Of a stretch of 23,021 nt of DNA, positions 22,183-23,021 are shown piece after piece. The notes beneath the pieces are model-generated. The model did no database searches, had not been told where the DNA came from, and worked only from the letters and a program-made list of their open reading frames with translations. Numbering within the stretch: position 1 is the first letter of the stretch; each line of letters begins with the position of its first letter. A program made the position numbers and the translations under genes. The stretch is from an archaeon (lineage in GTDB: Archaea; Asgardarchaeota; Heimdallarchaeia; Hodarchaeales; S146-22), in assembly GCA_024276395.1 (NCBI GenBank), contig JAJRXH010000417.1, positions 1 through 23,021 on the forward strand. Direction: 5' to 3'.

Positions 22183-23021
22183 ATGGCAACCATGTCGACA
22201 AATTATTGGAAAGGTGTAATTGAGACCATAGATTTGATTAGTGGATTAAGTGCCAAGTTTTTTCAAGGTCTCATTCAAGGAAAAGAACTTCCAGAATTAC
22301 TAGAAGAAATTGAGGCTAAAGCTTCCTTGAAAATTACTTCTGGAACCAATACCTTAGTGTCCGAGTTAGGACTAGAGTCTTTTGTCGGAAGAACTGAAAC
22401 GCAAAAATTTGATCAGGATTACTGGAGAGCAGTAAAAGATACGACGGCTTATACTCGCAATTGGATCATGAAAAATGGGCCAGATGAGTCAGTCTTGGCT
22501 AGATTTCTTTATCAAATCAGAAAAAAAGCCGTGCAAAAATTGGGTGAAGAGGTTAACCCCTTAGAAAGGGAACTAGGTGATTTGTCTCTGTCTGGAAGAT
22601 CAATTTCTGAAACTAAGCCCGCAACTGCCTTGCCATCAGCGTCCGAAGGAATGAAAGTCAATCTGCCTCCAACGACAGTGAGGCGCTCCATTCAAGAATT
22701 GACAGCTGGCGAATCTGCTGAACAAACGACACCAACACCTTCAACATCAACCTCACCTCCTATCGCTGAAGAACAACCTCCAATGAGGCCACCTAGCATT
22801 CCGTCAATGCCTGTAGAAACTCCAACTCCTCCTCCACCATCATCAGCTCAGCTGTCAGAAACAACACCACTGCCTCAGCTAGATGAGCTGGAAAGCATCG
22901 AAATTCCTCCCTCACCTCCACCAATGAGACCAGCAACGACGGCGCCACGTCCAGCAACGACGGCGCCACGTCCAGCAACGACGGCGCCACGTCCAGCAAC
23001 GACGGCGCCACGTCCAGCAAC
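22183..23021 (+). CDS. Proline-rich repeat protein, unknown (3' end outside window)
   Basis: Open from ATG 22183 to the window edge with no stop: 279 complete codons. Residues 1-135 look like a folded helical domain (YWKGVIETIDLISGLSAKFF, QGLIQGKELPELLEEIEAK, DQDYWRAVKDTTAYTRNWIM, SVLARFLYQIRKKAVQKLGE). From about 145 the sequence is low-complexity Pro/Ser/Thr/Glu, with PPPP-type runs. It then enters a perfect tandem repeat of RPATTAP from 22930. I do not recognise the family. Domain-plus-Pro/Ser/Thr-linker is the same design as the gelsolin-like and longin-like proteins of this window, so a folded C-terminal domain may follow outside. No signal peptide. Confidence 0.75.
   Translation, partial: MATMSTNYWKGVIETIDLISGLSAKFFQGLIQGKELPELLEEIEAKASLKITSGTNTLVSELGLESFVGRTETQKFDQDYWRAVKDTTAYTRNWIMKNGPDESVLARFLYQIRKKAVQKLGEEVNPLERELGDLSLSGRSISETKPATALPSASEGMKVNLPPTTVRRSIQELTAGESAEQTTPTPSTSTSPPIAEEQPPMRPPSIPSMPVETPTPPPPSSAQLSETTPLPQLDELESIEIPPSPPPMRPATTAPRPATTAPRPATTAPRPATTAPRPA
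22930..23021 (+). repeat. 21-bp perfect tandem repeat encoding RPATTAP
   Basis: Four identical 21-base units (22930-22950, 22951-22971, 22972-22992, 22993-23013) and eight bases of a fifth, cut by the window edge. The unit is GC-rich compared with its surroundings and in frame with the last gene. Identity at every base implies recent expansion. It is not CRISPR: there are no spacers. Confidence 0.95.

Noticed and set aside
21698..22201. 167-residue minus-strand frame over the TrmB-like gene
   Set aside because: Antisense shadow with no domain, and the plus-strand frame has a clear winged helix.
22793..23020. Minus-strand open frame rich in SLLDVAP repeats
   Set aside because: It is the antisense of the in-frame tandem repeat and of the plus-strand gene that starts at 22183 with a TATA box.
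22930..23021. CRISPR-like array at the right edge
   Set aside because: Units abut with no spacers, are 21 bases long, stay in frame and encode RPATTAP within an open gene.

Overview
The window most likely comes from an Asgard archaeon, probably of the Heimdallarchaeia type; this is inferred from gene content because no marker rRNA is present. Archaeal signs are TATA-like promoters, T-tract terminators, an archaeal type IV pilin signal sequence, a type II methionine aminopeptidase and a form III-like RuBisCO. Eukaryote-like signs, which are what suggest Asgard, are two Rab/Ras-like GTPases, an MglA/Arf-like GTPase, a roadblock/LC7 protein, a gelsolin-like domain, a longin-like domain, a Swi5-like recombination mediator and a large subtilase laid out like eukaryotic site-1 protease. 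Starts are ATG, GTG and TTG, often behind GGAGG or GGTGA ribosome binding sites.

Layout. 1-5261: the 3' part of a RuBisCO large-subunit gene runs off the left edge, converging on a histone-deacetylase-family gene. A GNAT acetyltransferase and an alpha/beta hydrolase diverge from a shared promoter region. A second hydrolase is translationally coupled to a two-helix membrane protein. 5262-6050: a long stretch without an intact gene. It holds an IS200/IS605-like terminal motif, a decayed reading frame and scattered ATGAGGATG repeats. 6051-7583: an orphan protein and, on the minus strand, a winged-helix/coiled-coil/Swi5-like protein.

7841-17694 is a long plus-strand block. It carries a roadblock protein, a gelsolin-like protein with a Pro/Ser/Thr linker, a Rab-like GTPase, an MglA-like GTPase and a small Mrr-like protein. 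Then come a 936-residue membrane-anchored S8 protease, a longin-like protein with a Pro/Ser/Thr linker, a GC-rich pseudoknot-forming RNA candidate (16698-16816) and a type IV pilin-like protein. Taken together this looks like a membrane/cytoskeleton/small-GTPase island: regulators (roadblock, longin) beside switches (GTPases), an actin-filament-type effector (gelsolin) and secreted or membrane products (protease, pilin). That functional link is inference from adjacency.

17763-23021: a bacterial-type 2,3-bisphosphoglycerate-independent phosphoglycerate mutase (minus) diverges from methionine aminopeptidase (plus). A second Rab-like GTPase (minus) diverges from a TrmB-like winged-helix regulator (plus). 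A final open reading frame runs off the right edge inside a perfect 21-bp tandem repeat coding for RPATTAP.

The points most worth follow-up are the structured RNA before the pilin gene, the S1P-like protease, the Swi5-like fusion, and the clustering of GTPases with roadblock, gelsolin and longin proteins.
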